A stretch of DNA of 47,137 nt from Trebouxia sp. TZW2008. Its lineage: Eukaryota > Chlorophyta > Trebouxiophyceae > Trebouxiales > Trebouxiaceae. Location: positions 1 through 47,137 of the forward strand of contig BDIU01000521.1 of assembly GCA_002118135.1 (NCBI GenBank). The letters are read 5' to 3'. This document shows positions 46,251 through 47,137 of this stretch, in pieces. Below the pieces are notes generated by a model. That model was not told the origin of the DNA. It did not search any database and was given only the letters and a program-made list of their open reading frames with translations. The position numbers and the translations under genes are program-made. Numbering within the stretch: position 1 is the stretch's first letter; each line of letters opens with the position of its first letter.

Positions 46251-47137
46251 ATGGCCTCCAGCAGTGCTTCTGGCAGTGAGTTGGCCGACTTGAAAGACAA
46301 GCTAAGAGGCTTGGAGGAACAAAAGGCTGCGGAACTGAAGAGAGAAAAAGGGGCTCGAGACCTTGTATTGCGCGAGCTGAATAAGGACTTGGACCGAGTC
46401 CAGGCCGCGATCACAGCCCTGTCCTCTGGTGAGCTTCAATTCACCGTCTCAGCTTGTGCCACACAATCCTCTTTGGTATAGTCTGGCTTGCACCACGCAT
46501 CTCTAGGAACTTAGCTCATAATAAATGACTTGTGGTTGCAATGCATCTGCATGTTCAGGGAACACCCTAGTCTTTGAAGGCCGACCACTGGCTGATCTAC
46601 TTGCAAGCTCTATCTGCAACAGGACTCTGACTCAGTGCAGCTCAAATTCAAACAAGTGGCACGAGATTCAATGCTGTGTGTTTGAGTCAAGGCACACAGT
46701 TCTCAAGACTGTTATCAATTCCAATGAGCAGATGCTGCTTGACTCATTTGCTGTCCATGCAAGTGAAAAGCACTTCACGTCGCTCCATTGTCATCCATGT
46801 TGCATGCTGCACGTATTTCTTGTGGATCTTTATATAGTTGTTGCTTTCCAGACCTTTAGTGCTTGATAGCAGCCCTGTTCAAGCACTGTTGCAAATTTGA
46901 CAGGCATTTGCTCTGATATTGCTTTGGTCAAGGGATGTTGCTGCAATGTATCTCTGACAGCAATGTTCTGTGTCCTGAGCGCTTTGAGCATACTCAGTGC
47001 AACTTCTTGTTTTTACTGGTGGCTTACAATTCTTTCAGTGACCTATGCAGTTATCATCATGCTCAGTTGTCTGTAGGAGCTAGCCTGATTCAGGCTGAGG
47101 ACGGCCCTCGTCTGTCGGCCTTCTTGGCTGAGTGGGA
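46251..47137 (+). CDS. Partial gene, N-terminal coiled-coil protein, cut by window edge
   Basis: Exon 1 46251-46428 encodes MASSSASGSELADLKDKLRG followed by a charged helix (EEQKAAELKREKGARDLVLR, ELNKDLDRVQAAITALSS), predicted coiled coil by eye. It ends in phase 1 at a GTGAGC donor. The next exon probably starts at 47077 (GTAG acceptor) and encodes GASLIQAEDGPRLSAFLAEW before the sequence ends. The frame is open upstream to an ATG at 46146, but ATG 46251 has the more natural start. Family not identified. Confidence 0.6.

Overview
The window is nuclear DNA of a green alga, most likely a trebouxiophyte or related chlorophyte. Almost every gene is split by short GT-AG introns of about 60-100 nt, with a few GC-AG introns. 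It carries plant-type nuclear genes for plastid proteins (Mg-protoporphyrin IX methyltransferase CHLM and plastid ribosomal protein uL24c) beside mitochondrial, cytosolic and secretory genes. No prokaryotic operon, rRNA, tRNA, CRISPR array or intact transposon was seen. Exon limits below were worked out by hand from splice consensus, reading phase and family conservation, and exon phases close exactly for every recognised gene.

Layout, left to right: (1) 327-5791 minus, a long unidentified Leu-rich helical protein gene with an in-frame TAG and a 1-nt frame slip; (2) 6653-8094 minus, ribosomal protein uS7 (RPS5), with a 78-nt intron that could be read through; (3) 8445-9644 plus, a mitochondrial lipoyl domain fused to a KGD4/MRPS36-like tail, with no acyltransferase domain; (4) 10425-11686 minus, plastid uL24; (5) 12123-13900 plus, proteasome alpha-6; (6) 14309-19684 minus, mitochondrial citrate synthase, 12 exons; (7) 20164-22302 plus, a UAP56-binding-motif/RGG protein resembling plant UIEF mRNA-export adaptors; (8) 23820-26498 minus, a secreted His/Tyr/Gly/Ala/Ser-rich repeat protein built by exon duplication; (9) 27276-32461 minus, a gamma-synergin/aftiphilin-like clathrin-AP1 accessory protein; (10, 11) 33139-37278 and 38338-41257 minus, a head-to-tail pair of paralogous bZIP proteins; (12) 41611-45401 plus, CHLM; (13) 46251 to the right edge, plus, the first exons of a coiled-coil protein.

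Four gene pairs are head-to-head with 350-480 bp between start codons (RPS5/lipoyl-KGD4, uL24c/PSMA6, citrate synthase/UIEF-like, bZIP-B/CHLM), so shared promoters are likely. Genes 8-11 all run on the minus strand.

The two strongest novelties are as follows. The lipoyl-KGD4 fusion joins a swinging-arm domain to the adaptor that tethers E3 in the 2-oxoglutarate dehydrogenase complex. Several genes (CHLM, bZIP-A, the His/Tyr-rich gene) also show tandem duplications that straddle intron/exon junctions. These have produced decayed ghost exons in introns and, in one case, a duplicated coding array. Two long near-perfect hairpins lie in introns of bZIP-B and CHLM.
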